Shown here in pieces: positions 45,306-55,080 of a stretch of DNA of 64,000 nt (its first letter is position 1; every line of letters starts with the position of its first letter). Source of the DNA: an uncultured Dysgonomonas sp. (GTDB lineage Bacteria > Bacteroidota > Bacteroidia > Bacteroidales > Dysgonomonadaceae); NCBI RefSeq assembly GCF_934668725.1, contig NZ_CAKUOF010000010.1:1-64000 (forward strand), in the 5' to 3' direction. The position numbers and the translations under genes are program-made. Under the pieces are notes generated by a model. The model saw only the letters and a program-made list of their open reading frames with translations. It ran no database searches and was not told the DNA's origin.

Positions 45306-45341
45306 AAAAAAACCGAACCAGCAAAACAGATTCGGTTTTTT
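45306..45341 (-). terminator. terminator after the small lipoprotein gene
   Basis: AACCGAA (45311-45317) pairs with TTCGGTT (45331-45337) around a 13-base loop, with A and T runs on both sides, 20 bases past the stop at 45362. Confidence 0.8.
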
Positions 45342-45361
45342 CTAAAATAATTATCGATGTA

Positions 45362-45643
45362 TTACTCTTTTCCTTCAGTTTCTTTGTACCATTTATTAAG
45401 ATGTCCATCTACAAATACAAAGAAGAAATGATTCTTATACATATCTTTATACTCCAATGTTTCTTGCTCCTTACCCTGCACACGGGTCACTCCGGAAGTG
45501 GTGTACTTATCTCCCATAAGAGAAACAACCTCTTGCCTGGTCATTCCCAGTTCAATTTGCTTTAGTGCCGAATTATAAACTTTCATAGAACCACAAGCCG
45601 AAAGGACAGTTGCAATAAATGCAATAAAAAGTATTTTCTTCAT
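45362..45643 (-). CDS. small SmpA/OmlA-like lipoprotein
   Basis: The 93-residue protein has a lipoprotein signal with lipobox LSAC (C17). Its mature part has the short BamE/SmpA-like pattern: IELGMTRQEVVSLMGDKYTTSGVTRVQGKEQETLEYKDMYKNHFFFVFVDGHLNKWYKE in blocks, that is a GMT-xx-EV helix followed by strands. Such proteins support the outer-membrane protein machinery or other envelope functions. Function here is not established, and short BamE-like proteins are numerous in Bacteroidetes. The gene has its own terminator. Confidence 0.75.
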   Translation of the reverse strand: MKKILFIAFIATVLSACGSMKVYNSALKQIELGMTRQEVVSLMGDKYTTSGVTRVQGKEQETLEYKDMYKNHFFFVFVDGHLNKWYKETEGKE

Positions 45644-45800
45644 AACTCAATATTTTAATTATCTGATAAACATTTTATAGTATGATTTAGTTCGAAAACC
45701 TTTATAATTCATCAGTTTCGAACATCACAAATTTACGGATAATTCTTTCTAAAAAGTATTTTTTCAGTATATTTGAGAATCTAATACATAAAAGAAAAAA

Positions 45801-46064
45801 ATGATGAAACAATTATTATCCTTCGCTATAATAGCTGCTATTGGCTTTACATCATGTTCTGTTAATGAACCATTAGTCAGAGCTAAGGCACAAAATAATA
45901 ATACATACCAAATAGACTATTTATTTGAACATGATGGCTGTAAAGTATATCGCTTTCAAGACGATGGAAGATATGTATATTTTACAAATTGCACAGGAGA
46001 TGTGACTTCTGTAGAAAATGATTCAACAGAAACTAAGATACAAACTATCATAAAACGTAAGTAG
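45801..46064 (+). CDS. DUF4884-type small lipoprotein
   Basis: An 87-residue lipoprotein with lipobox FTSC (C19). The mature part contains YQIDYLFEHDGCKVYRFQDDGRYVYFTNC in two blocks, the pattern I associate with DUF4884, a small Bacteroidetes family of unknown function. Two cysteines in that region could pair. No functional neighbour; it is a single gene. Confidence 0.7.
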   Translation: MMKQLLSFAIIAAIGFTSCSVNEPLVRAKAQNNNTYQIDYLFEHDGCKVYRFQDDGRYVYFTNCTGDVTSVENDSTETKIQTIIKRK

Positions 46065-46148
46065 AAGTTGGCAAATCTCGACTATTATTTCATTTGCAAT
46101 ATATACATAATTTAGTAAATGATATGTAAAAAAATCAGCCCATTATAG

Positions 46149-46691
46149 ATGGACTTAAATCTACTAATATTGTTCACTATGAAAACATCATTAACTCTTG
46201 TTGAAAAAATAATATCGGCTCTTTTATTGATCATTGGTATAGTATTTAGCTATCAGGCTATTTCAGGCTATATCCTCACCTACATTATATACTTTGATGC
46301 TCCAACTTCTTATCGTATTTCCATAGCCACATATGTCTCGAATTTGTTAATTGGAAATTTACTAATAATATCATCTCTGTTGTTCTTTAAAAGAAAAGCT
46401 CTAGGAGTCTTACTTTATAAATATACAGGAATCATGGTCATACTTTATGCTATTAATCTTAACCTTTTTGATATAATAGCATATCCTGATATACGATGGT
46501 TCGATGTATTATTAGGGGCATTCTTACTTCTTGCATTAGGTAGTTTTCTTTGTATTTATTTCTGTCGTAAAAATGATCTCTACAAAAGTAAGCTTATCCT
46601 ACCATCCTTCATTATACTTGGAATAATAACTTACATCTATATTGATTTATTCTTTTGTGACTGGTACTACTATTTTCATATACAGAAATGA
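46149..46691 (+). CDS. four-span membrane protein of unknown function
   Basis: The 180-residue protein has about four to five hydrophobic spans and short polar loops, with no recognised family. An alternative start at 46179 gives MKTSLTLVEKIISALLLIIG, which looks like a cleaner beginning and may be the true one. A terminator lies 80 bases past the stop. Nothing in the neighbourhood suggests a function. Confidence 0.6.
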   Translation: MDLNLLILFTMKTSLTLVEKIISALLLIIGIVFSYQAISGYILTYIIYFDAPTSYRISIATYVSNLLIGNLLIISSLLFFKRKALGVLLYKYTGIMVILYAINLNLFDIIAYPDIRWFDVLLGAFLLLALGSFLCIYFCRKNDLYKSKLILPSFIILGIITYIYIDLFFCDWYYYFHIQK

Positions 46692-46770
46692 ATTAAACTT
46701 TACTATATAATAAAGACTAACAAAAATCTAAATTGTATTTAATCCTCTAATCAAACATTATAACAAAATA

Positions 46771-46801
46771 AAAAAGCAATCTCAAATGAGATTGCTTTTT
46801 T
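46771..46801. terminator. shared terminator between the membrane protein gene and tRNA-fMet
   Basis: GCAATCTCA (46776-46784) pairs with TGAGATTGC (46787-46795) around two bases, flanked by A and T runs. It ends the plus-strand gene and, six bases past the tRNA 3' end, the minus-strand tRNA transcript. Confidence 0.88.
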
Positions 46802-46807
46802 ATTTTG

Positions 46808-46880
<73 letters not shown>

Positions 46881-46996
46881 ATATTTCGAGTACAAAGATA
46901 CGTCTTTTTTAATACAGTCCAAACATTTAAAGCACTATTTTTATATTATTTTGATAAATTTCCCTCATACAACTAAATACCAGAACATTACAACAC

Positions 46997-48427
46997 TTAC
47001 CATTTGTAATTTAAACCAAAGCTGATAAGCTGATTAATTTGCAGGTAACCGAGTTTCTTGTCTCGGGGAACGTTATCATCAAATCGAGTATTTAAAGATA
47101 CTGTGGTTGAAAAAAGACGTGTGAACATCATATCAAATCGGTTTTCAAATTCAACCTCCACCCTTTCATAATTGGTAAAATATCTAAAACGAGAAGTCCA
47201 CGACATATATCTGCTAAATTTAAATGTAAGATTCGCATTTACCAGAGAACCGAGCTCCATCAACGAGCGCTCTCCTTTTTCTAAACCGAATCGTGTTTCA
47301 TCTACATTTTCATCTCTAACATAAATATAATTGACAGATAACGGAGAAAGACTCAATACTAAATCTAATTTTTTGGCTTTGTCACTTTTATATTTCTTTT
47401 CTAACTTATAAGCCATACCAATACTAGCATTCATTACCAAAGGTGCCAAAAATGAAGTGTATTTATTTCGAGAATTAAGTGGATAAGTATTAAAAAACTG
47501 CGTTTTAGTTTCTAAACGAGTAGAATAGGACCAATTATTATACGCTTTATAGCCAAGAATATTTTCCAAACGAAATAAGTCCTCACTTATATTTACATCA
47601 TTTACAGAATCAGAAGGTGTAGCTTGTAAGTTCAATCTCCACTCCATTGTGTTATTAAATGTAACCTTATCTTTCGCATAGTTTAATGTTACTTTGTGAG
47701 CATTACGTATAAAAAAACTACTATTACCTCCTGAATACCAGTTATCTGAAATATGATTCTGTGCTACTTGAAGGGCATGCTCGCCACTTTTAACCCAATA
47801 AATAAACCCAGGATCAATTTTTGTCATTTCAACAGGAGCGACTTGAATGGCATCATCTGCAGCTATCAAGTTATGGAGAAAATTACGCTTAGTAGCATCT
47901 TCTTCATTGAGTTTAGGAATACTCTTCAATACAGATGAGTTATATCGAACATATCCAATATTGCTCATATCCATATAAAAGTTTTTACGACGAGCCTGTA
48001 TAACCTCTGCTCTTTTTATCAATGGAGCCAAAGTATTCTCTTCCGGTATCAAATGAAATTTAGGAGCTTCTAAACTTGAACCTTTAGGAATAAAATTCAA
48101 ACGAGGAGGTAGAATCTTCCCATCAAATACAATAGGCAGAAACTGGGGATCATATATAACAGTATCTCTAAAACTTACATTATAGGGAAATGGCTCCCAT
48201 TCTACCGGAGGAACTATGATCAAGCCATTAGCACCTCTGGTATAGACCAGAACCGAATCATTCTGCAGTACAGGTATTCCTTCTCCTTGGTGTTCTTTCT
48301 TTGCTGTTTTTGAGTATACTGAAAGATTGGTGTCATTAAATGTCGAACTTTGAGTTTCGGCATAAGAAGCTGAAGACAATAATAACAAAAGAACCGACGA
48401 TAGAATACAATATAAAGAATTTTTCAT
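46997..48427 (-). CDS. DUF3078 family protein
   Basis: A 476-residue secreted protein with a signal peptide (LYCILSSVLLLLLSSASYAE). The C-terminal half has barrel-like alternating strands and a GGNSSFFIRNAHKVTLNYAKDKV-type block around 235-260, and ends LNYKW. This is the DUF3078 family of Bacteroidetes, likely an outer-membrane associated barrel of unknown role. The N-terminal 200 residues are less conserved and proline-rich near 72-120. It is monocistronic. Confidence 0.75.
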   Translation of the reverse strand: MKNSLYCILSSVLLLLLSSASYAETQSSTFNDTNLSVYSKTAKKEHQGEGIPVLQNDSVLVYTRGANGLIIVPPVEWEPFPYNVSFRDTVIYDPQFLPIVFDGKILPPRLNFIPKGSSLEAPKFHLIPEENTLAPLIKRAEVIQARRKNFYMDMSNIGYVRYNSSVLKSIPKLNEEDATKRNFLHNLIAADDAIQVAPVEMTKIDPGFIYWVKSGEHALQVAQNHISDNWYSGGNSSFFIRNAHKVTLNYAKDKVTFNNTMEWRLNLQATPSDSVNDVNISEDLFRLENILGYKAYNNWSYSTRLETKTQFFNTYPLNSRNKYTSFLAPLVMNASIGMAYKLEKKYKSDKAKKLDLVLSLSPLSVNYIYVRDENVDETRFGLEKGERSLMELGSLVNANLTFKFSRYMSWTSRFRYFTNYERVEVEFENRFDMMFTRLFSTTVSLNTRFDDNVPRDKKLGYLQINQLISFGLNYKW

Positions 48428-48651
48428 CTTGATTAGATTGCTTTTCTTTTAACTATCCAGCTAAAGAATTAAACATAACATTCGAATTCTGCAAATATAA
48501 TAATAAAACTTTCCTAAAACCATATTTTTATTATCTCTAAAGGTTATTTAAGATCACTAATTTAGGAATTATGGAGATAAACAAAACACTTACAATATCA
48601 TATCATATTGTAACTAAAACACAAATATAAATATCGGACTAAACTTAAATA

Positions 48652-48684
48652 TAAAAAGGAAGAGCTTTTTTTACGACTCTTCCT
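48652..48684 (-). terminator. terminator after the lactonase-family gene
   Basis: AGGAAGAG (48657-48664) pairs with CTCTTCCT (48677-48684) around a 12-base loop; on the minus strand five Ts follow. It lies 28 bases past the stop. Confidence 0.8.
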
Positions 48685-48711
48685 CTTTTCATCATAGATA
48701 ATAATAATCTA

Positions 48712-49881
48712 TTATAATGAAGCAAATTTTATACAAACCGGCATATCTAGCACTATATCATGTTCGGTATTCTCTAACAGTCCTGTATTTTCATCAATTT
48801 TAAAAACTTGAATTACATCGCTATCACGGCAGGCAACTAATAATAACTTACCATTGGGAGTTATTGCAAAATTACGGGGATGAATACCAGTCGATTGGTA
48901 TCCGATTTTGGTCAACTTTCCATCTGTCTCATTTATTGAGAATATAGCCAACCCATCGCCTTGCAACCTGTTGGATGCATACAAAAATTTACCATTAGGT
49001 GTAACTCCTATGTCACCACTTCCTTTTACATTCAATGTATCAGCTTTTACAGTTTGTATTTCGCTCAGGTTCCCATCATTATAATCAAAAACAACAACCT
49101 CCCCCGAAAGCTCTGTAATTAAATATGCGTATTTATTATTAGGATGAAATGTGAGATGACGAGGTCCCGAACCAGCCTTTACATTAAATGCAGCAGGTGT
49201 ACCTACGGATAGGTAATTACCACTCGTTTCATTTACATTAAACTTATGAATTTTATCTGTACCCAAATCATCTGCAAACAAATACTTTCCATCCGGAGTA
49301 AACTGCACACAGTGTATATGTGATTGCTTCTGGCGATTAGGGTCAATACCTTTTCCTGAAAAGCTAATTACTTCCGATGCAGGATCTAATCCACCCTTAT
49401 CATTCACTGAAAAGTATGTAAGACTTCCTCCCAAATAATTAGCTGTTACAACGTGCTTCCCATTTGCATCAATATTAATATAGCAAGGAGCACCGCCACC
49501 TGTCAGCTGTCTGTTAATAAAGGAGAGTTTACCTTCTTTTTTATCAAAAGAAAAAGCATTTGCCGCCGATGTTTCAATACCATCATCTTCTGTTACTGAG
49601 TAAACAAATTTCTCGGACTGATCCAACACAAGATAAGAAGGATTATCAACATTTATTTCGCTCACATACCTCGAAGTACCTGTAATAGTATCCAGCTTAT
49701 AAACATAAATTCCTTTGCTTTCGCCGGAAGTATATGTACCTACAAGCATATACATTTCCGAATTACTCTTTCCAATTTGATCCATAGACTGATTATCAGC
49801 ATTAGCGTTATTTGTATTTTTATTTGCACAACCTAAGATAAGACAGGCAGATGAAAATATTGCCACAATTTTTTTTAGCAT
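48712..49881 (-). CDS. lactonase family (6-phosphogluconolactonase-like) beta-propeller lipoprotein
   Basis: A 389-residue lipoprotein (lipobox LILGC, C18) with a seven-bladed propeller of the YbhE/Pgl type: repeated GTYTSGESKGIYVYKLDT-style strands, ITPNGKLLLVACRDSD and IHCVQFTPDGKYLFADD. Bacterial Pgl of this fold hydrolyses 6-phosphogluconolactone in the cytoplasm, but this copy is exported, so another lactone or a binding role is more likely. It is monocistronic. Confidence 0.85.
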   Translation of the reverse strand: MLKKIVAIFSSACLILGCANKNTNNANADNQSMDQIGKSNSEMYMLVGTYTSGESKGIYVYKLDTITGTSRYVSEINVDNPSYLVLDQSEKFVYSVTEDDGIETSAANAFSFDKKEGKLSFINRQLTGGGAPCYINIDANGKHVVTANYLGGSLTYFSVNDKGGLDPASEVISFSGKGIDPNRQKQSHIHCVQFTPDGKYLFADDLGTDKIHKFNVNETSGNYLSVGTPAAFNVKAGSGPRHLTFHPNNKYAYLITELSGEVVVFDYNDGNLSEIQTVKADTLNVKGSGDIGVTPNGKFLYASNRLQGDGLAIFSINETDGKLTKIGYQSTGIHPRNFAITPNGKLLLVACRDSDVIQVFKIDENTGLLENTEHDIVLDMPVCIKFASL

Positions 49882-50208
49882 AGTTTTCTATATTTTGTTT
49901 AATTACTTATTTTAAAACCTTTGATCATATCATTCTACACAATCTGCAAGATAAATAACAAAAAGTTATATGTACTTATCCAATACAGAGGTACTGATTA
50001 TTTAACTTTTTTTTCAAAAATATAAATAGAGAGAGTAGACAACCTCAAATATGACCTCTATAATGGAATAAACAAATTTAATCAATAAAAATTCCAGTCC
50101 AAGTGCTTTTTAATAAGAAAATTCGACAGGGAATATTTTTTTATTATTCAAAAAAGCCTATCTTTGCAGACCGAAAAGAGAATAATTAAAAAAATAATAA
50201 TATAAGCA
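49882..50208. other. 327-bp intergenic region between lactonase and L31 genes
   Basis: AT-rich, no credible gene on either strand. It holds the divergent promoters for the lactonase gene and rpmE2; only the latter has a clear box. Confidence 0.4.
50159..50166 (+). promoter_or_regulatory. -7 promoter box for rpmE2
   Basis: TATCTTTG matches TAnnTTTG 42 bases before the ATG; the -33 side is only T-rich. Confidence 0.55.
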
Positions 50209-50469
50209 ATGAAAAAAGGTATTCATCCAGAAAACTACCGTCCAGTTGTTTTCAAAGATATGTCAAACGATGAAATTATAATTTCTCGTTCTACAATCAA
50301 TGCAAAAGAAACTATTGAAATAGACGGAGTTACTTATCCTCTAATCAAATTAGAAATCACTAGTTCGTCTCACCCATTCTACACAGGAAAACAAAAACTT
50401 GTGGATACTGCAGGACGTGTTGATAAGTTCATGAATCGTTACGCAAAACGTACACAAGTTAAAAAATAA
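50209..50469 (+). CDS. rpmE2: 50S ribosomal protein L31 type B
   Basis: The 86-residue protein begins MKKGIHPENYRPVVFKDMS and has SSSHPFYTGKQK in the second half, the standard type B L31. No cysteines occur, so it does not bind zinc; this is the zinc-independent paralogue that Bacteroidetes use as their normal L31. A hairpin terminator begins about 28 bases past the stop. Confidence 0.96.
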   Translation: MKKGIHPENYRPVVFKDMSNDEIIISRSTINAKETIEIDGVTYPLIKLEITSSSHPFYTGKQKLVDTAGRVDKFMNRYAKRTQVKK

Positions 50470-50497
50470 TTTTACTTGTTGATAATGATACATTAAG

Positions 50498-50524
50498 GCA
50501 TTCCGAATTTCGGGGTGCTTTTTT
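50498..50524 (+). terminator. terminator after rpmE2
   Basis: GCATTCCG (50498-50505) pairs with CGGGGTGC (50511-50518) with two G-T pairs and is followed by six Ts. Confidence 0.8.
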
Positions 50525-50617
50525 ATTTTCACCTAAAACAAATACGAATAGGCAATGTAAAAGCAGAAGGAGGTGTATATTTTGTCGAATCTAAAGGAAT
50601 TCCATCAGAAATAAATC

Positions 50618-51619
50618 CTATTCCAACCAAAAATCTAATTCTTCAAAGGAAGAAAGAGCTTCTATCTGATTATTCTGACTAACCAGTATTTTTGTCGATG
50701 ATAATATTTCTATAGAAAAATCATTAGAAGGAGTATCAGTCAGACAATATCCTTTTCGTAACAAAAAATTCTTCGTCCAATAATACAATTCACCTTCTGC
50801 CTCTAAATATATCTGTTTTTTTATAATATCTTCCGAGACAAAGCGTCCCGTTTGTTTATCAAAAACGATTGACTCATTACCAATATATTCATTAATAGCA
50901 TCAGAAAGAACCATATCTTCTGTCACCCCACATTTTAAACCTTTATCTCTAGCCAACAACCACAAACGATCTGCCAATGTTAAGGCTAACTCAATATCAT
51001 GGGTAGACAGTAAAATTGTTTTGTTTTGTGTAGAGGCTATAAGATGTAATAGATTCATTATTTCAATGCGATTGACAATATCCAGAAAAGCGGTTGGTTC
51101 ATCCAGAATTATAATCGGACATTCTTGAGCCAAAGCCTTTGCTATCATCACTTTTTGACGTTCTCCGTCAGATAACTCAGAAACATACGAGTCTTTTTTA
51201 TGAAGAATGCAAACATCATACATCGCCTTCTCCACAATTCTATGATCTTCTTTTGTTAATCGACCGAAGAATCCGGTATAAGGGTATCGGCCCAAACCAA
51301 CAAGTTCGGAAACGGTTAAACCTCCAACAACCGTTTTATCGGTTAATACCAGCCCTAAAAGCATTGACAATTCTTGTTCCGAATACTTATCTATACTTTT
51401 ATTCTGTAATAATATGTCTCCTTTCAGGGGCAGTTGAAGCCCTGTTAACGTACGTAATAAAGTAGATTTACCTGCACCATTAGAACCTAACAGACAAGTC
51501 AACTCTCCGGCATATAACTTAAAAGACATATCTTCATACAGCACAGAGGTATGCCTATTACGCGATTTAGGATATCCAATACTAAGATTCTGAGCTGATA
51601 TAATAGGTTCTTTGTTCAT
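50618..51619 (-). CDS. btuD: cobalamin ABC transporter ATP-binding protein
   Basis: The 333-residue ATPase has Walker A GSNGAGKST at 45-53, the LSDGE signature near 148-152 and IIILDEPTAF after it, the BtuD/FhuC layout. About 80 extra residues after the ABC domain, ending SSFEELDFWLE, are longer than E. coli BtuD (about 250) and are a common Bacteroidetes addition of unknown role. It is the last gene of the btuB-btuG-btuF-btuC-btuD operon, 20 bases past btuC. Confidence 0.9.
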   Translation of the reverse strand: MNKEPIISAQNLSIGYPKSRNRHTSVLYEDMSFKLYAGELTCLLGSNGAGKSTLLRTLTGLQLPLKGDILLQNKSIDKYSEQELSMLLGLVLTDKTVVGGLTVSELVGLGRYPYTGFFGRLTKEDHRIVEKAMYDVCILHKKDSYVSELSDGERQKVMIAKALAQECPIIILDEPTAFLDIVNRIEIMNLLHLIASTQNKTILLSTHDIELALTLADRLWLLARDKGLKCGVTEDMVLSDAINEYIGNESIVFDKQTGRFVSEDIIKKQIYLEAEGELYYWTKNFLLRKGYCLTDTPSNDFSIEILSSTKILVSQNNQIEALSSFEELDFWLE

Positions 51620-51639
51620 TCCTCTTTCAATGAATATTT

Positions 51640-52683
51640 TTAGTTGAAGTACTGAATTTTCTTTTGATTAACAATCACATAAATGATTACAGGAGCTCCA
51701 AATATAGGTGTAATTGCATTTAAAGGGATCAATCCCGCCGATCCGGGAACAGAACTGATAAGATTACATAATAAGGCCATAAATGTACCCAAAAGTATAG
51801 TCATGGGCAATAGGAATTTGTGATTAGAGGTTCCTAACATAAGACGTGCAATATGAGGAACTGCCAGTCCAATAAAAGAAATAGGGCCGCAATAAGCTGT
51901 AGTAACAGCAGTCAATATACCAGCGCAAACTAACAGTAAAAAACGTATTCTTTTAATATTCACACCTAAATTAGCAGCATACCTCTCACCCAGCAACAAT
52001 GCATTAAGAGGCTTCACCAATAACACCGATAATATTAATCCGATTGAAACCGTTATGCAATAAAATGGTAGCTGAGCCATAGACACACCCGAAAAATCGC
52101 CCATACCCCAAATCATATATGAAAAGACTTGTTCGCTCGTGCTCCAGTATTTTAATAAGGAAATAATCGAAGAGGTAAGATAGCCAACCATAATACCTAT
52201 AATTAGCAGCATTATATTATTCTTCACTAGAGAAGCAAAACCTATAATAATAAGAAGGATTAATCCGGACCCAACAAAAGCTCCGGCAACAACAGTCATA
52301 GAAGCAGACAAGCTAAATCCCACACTATTACCTACTATACCTCCAAACAATAATATAACGATGGCAACACCAAGCCCTGCACCTGCACTAATACCTAAGA
52401 TTCCGGCATCAGCTAATGGATTACGAAAGGCGGTCTGGAGCAATAAACCCGAAACGGCTATTCCTCCTCCGGTAAATAATGCAGTTATAGCCTGAGGTAA
52501 GCGAACTTCGAGAATTATGTGCTCCCACGATTTTTTTACAGCTTCACCACCTGTCAAAACATCAAGAATAGTTTGAAATGGAATCTTAACAGATCCGACA
52601 AACAAATTTGCAAAAAATAAAATAATAATCCCCATCAATAGAGGAATAATATATTTAGTAAGATGGCTCGTTTTCAAATTCAA
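51640..52683 (-). CDS. btuC: cobalamin ABC transporter permease
   Basis: A 347-residue FecCD/BtuC-type inner-membrane protein with about ten spans. It has the PLADAGILGISAGAGLGVAIVIL motif near 85-110 and GPISFIGLAVPHIARLMLG near 265-285, the cytoplasmic loop that couples to the ATPase. Two copies would form the pore for B12. Gene order and the riboswitch upstream of btuB support cobalamin specificity. Confidence 0.93.
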   Translation of the reverse strand: MNLKTSHLTKYIIPLLMGIIILFFANLFVGSVKIPFQTILDVLTGGEAVKKSWEHIILEVRLPQAITALFTGGGIAVSGLLLQTAFRNPLADAGILGISAGAGLGVAIVILLFGGIVGNSVGFSLSASMTVVAGAFVGSGLILLIIIGFASLVKNNIMLLIIGIMVGYLTSSIISLLKYWSTSEQVFSYMIWGMGDFSGVSMAQLPFYCITVSIGLILSVLLVKPLNALLLGERYAANLGVNIKRIRFLLLVCAGILTAVTTAYCGPISFIGLAVPHIARLMLGTSNHKFLLPMTILLGTFMALLCNLISSVPGSAGLIPLNAITPIFGAPVIIYVIVNQKKIQYFN

Positions 52684-52744
52684 ATATCTAAGGTATACGA
52701 CCTATTTATTACTTATTTACAATCAAAGATAATAATAAACATCT

Positions 52745-53884
52745 TTATTCTTCCATCTTACTATAGTAACGAGGAGTATAATCAGGAAAAAGGTCCGGGT
52801 GAAAAACATATGCAAAATCTTCTAAAATATAATCAGGATGTATAGGCAGGTCTTCATAATACGATTTTTGTCCCGCGTTACAACCATAAATATTCCGGTT
52901 TTTAAAGGCTGAAAAATAAGAATATGGCTTATATTCCTTTTCCAGTGAGCTATATGTCAAATCATAAGGCTGGTTATATTTTATCAACCAATATTTAGCA
53001 TCTCCGGCTTTGTCCAACACCTGTTCAAAAGCTAACGGAGTAGATGCAACCTTATCATCATCCGACCAAATGTATGTCGCACCGGCATCACTTAGCATTC
53101 TAGAAATAAAACTACCCCCACCCGATGTATACCAAACATTTCCATACATCAGATCTATAAAAACAGTAGGTTTATTTTTGACCGATGCGAGTTTATCCTT
53201 AACTCTATTATAATTACTTACAGTATTATGAAATAATGAATCAACCTCAGCCTCTTTGTCAAAGAACAGAGAATAAAACCGAATCCATTCGGCACGTCCA
53301 AGAGGTAAAGGCTCCATATAATCCGGAGTTTCGATGATAGGTATACCTGCTTTATCAATACTACCATAAGTACGACCTTGTATCGGTGTAGCAAAAATAG
53401 CTTCGGGATCCACGTCCACAATCTTTTCTATAATAGGGTTAGCCGCCTGCCCCAAATCGGCTATTGTGCCATCCTTTATCCCTTGTTGAATATAATCGAT
53501 ATCAATATAACGAGGTTCGCAAACCCCTTTTACTGTATTCAGAACACCTATCTCGTTTAAAGTTGCACAGTGAATTGTTGAATAAGCGACAACACTGTTC
53601 AATGGTGTCCTGATAACTGTCCCTTCAGGTAAATTTGAAGGTAAAGTCTTATTTTTATCCACAAGAATATATCGCTGCAATATTTTAGTAGAATCCCAGG
53701 GATCTACAACTGTTACTTCTTTATATTCAGCATACTTCTTAACTATAAATCCCTTGGCATATTCTACGGTATAAACTGAATCGAGAGTATTATCTGCAAC
53801 CTCTACAGACTGTTTATTTCCCGAACAAGAGCCTAATAGCAGCAATATAAATAGTAAGTACAAAGAATTCTTTTTCATAAACAT
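52745..53884 (-). CDS. btuF: cobalamin ABC transporter substrate-binding lipoprotein
   Basis: The 379-residue periplasmic binding protein starts with a lipobox LGSC (C20) and has the type III binding-protein pattern: VVAYSTIHCATLNEIG near 106-121, EPRYIDIDYIQQGIKDG, and ETPDYMEPLPLGRAEWIRFYSLFFDKE toward the middle. A helical backbone links the two lobes. Within this operon it would hand cobalamin to BtuCD. It is somewhat longer than the E. coli protein, about 266 residues, in keeping with Bacteroidetes versions. An alternative start 6 bases later is possible. Confidence 0.9.
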   Translation of the reverse strand: MFMKKNSLYLLFILLLLGSCSGNKQSVEVADNTLDSVYTVEYAKGFIVKKYAEYKEVTVVDPWDSTKILQRYILVDKNKTLPSNLPEGTVIRTPLNSVVAYSTIHCATLNEIGVLNTVKGVCEPRYIDIDYIQQGIKDGTIADLGQAANPIIEKIVDVDPEAIFATPIQGRTYGSIDKAGIPIIETPDYMEPLPLGRAEWIRFYSLFFDKEAEVDSLFHNTVSNYNRVKDKLASVKNKPTVFIDLMYGNVWYTSGGGSFISRMLSDAGATYIWSDDDKVASTPLAFEQVLDKAGDAKYWLIKYNQPYDLTYSSLEKEYKPYSYFSAFKNRNIYGCNAGQKSYYEDLPIHPDYILEDFAYVFHPDLFPDYTPRYYSKMEE

Positions 53885-53938
53885 AAGTATAAATTAAGGT
53901 TGCTATGTTAAATAGCAACCTTCAAATTGAACATATAT

Positions 53939-55045
53939 TTATTTTATAAAAAATGCTCCCATAGGATTTAGCCCTCCTGTATTGAAATGGCTTACCAATA
54001 CACCTGTTATAGAAATGATATACATTTCGGCATTTGTTCTATAATTAGAAGTTCCGATATAAATCTCATTCGTCGCAGGGTCAATATTTAGAGAATAAGG
54101 AGATGCAGCAAATTTCACATCACTATTTACGAAGCTTCCTTCCACATATTTTTGCTCATAAATATCATATACTTTATAGTCAATAGACGGAGCACCCCAT
54201 TGCGAATAAACAGTGTATAATTTATCGCCATTAGGATTAATCCTCATCAAAGAAGCGTTACCTAATGAATCGACAGAATAATCGGGATTTATACGTTGAA
54301 GCGTATTAGGAACATTTCCATAATTACCCATAGAAATTACATACACATTTCCTTTTCTGTCTATTTCTAACTTAGTCGGGTTTAAAACGACATCAATATC
54401 GCGTACTTTTTTAAATGTAGCTATATCAATAACAGATACTGTTTTATCGTATCCTATGGGTTTATTGTAATCTGCTCCACCCGAATTGGCAACATATACC
54501 TTATTATTTACAACACAAATTCCCTCAGGACTACGACCAACCTTAACTTTATTTGCGTCTAACTCCAGTGTTTTTTGGGCTATACGAGCTACGTAACCAT
54601 CATAATAGCTGACATACACATAATTATTGTCTTTTGCCAAAGACCGGGGTTGTTGAGCTTGCCCTTCACTTTCCGATACGATTTTTTTCACAAGTTTTCC
54701 TTGCATATCTGTCACATATATAAGACGTGAACCATGCATGGCAATAAAAATATAGTCACCGGCAACAAGTAAGTCTTGAGCTGTATCCCCTAGCTTCAGA
54801 CCACCGTTCATTGATTCGAAAACTGTAGGATTACATTCTTTTTTTTGTTTATCATAAAATGCCAAAGAAGCATTATCACTACCTTGGTTTCCACTATTCA
54901 AGATAAATGCCCCCTGAGTAGAAGTTAACGGAGGAGTCCATGTACCATAATCTACTTCATCATCACTGGAACATGCAACAAAACACAATGTTAATAATGT
55001 TAGAAGCGTACTTCTGAACAAAAGATTTTTATAATTCATAATCAA
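53939..55045 (-). CDS. btuG: BtuG-type surface vitamin B12-binding beta-propeller lipoprotein
   Basis: A 368-residue lipoprotein (lipobox FVAC, C25) with a propeller of repeated YVSYYDGYVARIAQKTLEL-type blades, DUF5074/YncE-like. Just after the lipid cysteine the sequence is SSDDE, an acidic stretch like the Bacteroides lipoprotein export signal that sends proteins to the cell surface. In Bacteroides thetaiotaomicron BtuG is a surface propeller that binds B12 very tightly and hands it to BtuB; its gene sits beside btuB. Here it lies 35 bases after btuB. Assignment rests on fold and position rather than residue-level matching. Confidence 0.82.
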   Translation of the reverse strand: MIMNYKNLLFRSTLLTLLTLCFVACSSDDEVDYGTWTPPLTSTQGAFILNSGNQGSDNASLAFYDKQKKECNPTVFESMNGGLKLGDTAQDLLVAGDYIFIAMHGSRLIYVTDMQGKLVKKIVSESEGQAQQPRSLAKDNNYVYVSYYDGYVARIAQKTLELDANKVKVGRSPEGICVVNNKVYVANSGGADYNKPIGYDKTVSVIDIATFKKVRDIDVVLNPTKLEIDRKGNVYVISMGNYGNVPNTLQRINPDYSVDSLGNASLMRINPNGDKLYTVYSQWGAPSIDYKVYDIYEQKYVEGSFVNSDVKFAASPYSLNIDPATNEIYIGTSNYRTNAEMYIISITGVLVSHFNTGGLNPMGAFFIK

Positions 55046-55080
55046 TTAGTTATTTAATAAATGTGAATAATCCAAGTATT

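Noticed and set aside
50494..50682. Plus-strand open frame reading RIGNVKAEGGVYFVESKG after rpmE2
   Set aside because: It has no ATG, passes through the rpmE2 terminator and overlaps the 3' end of btuD on the other strand; it looks protein-like only by chance.
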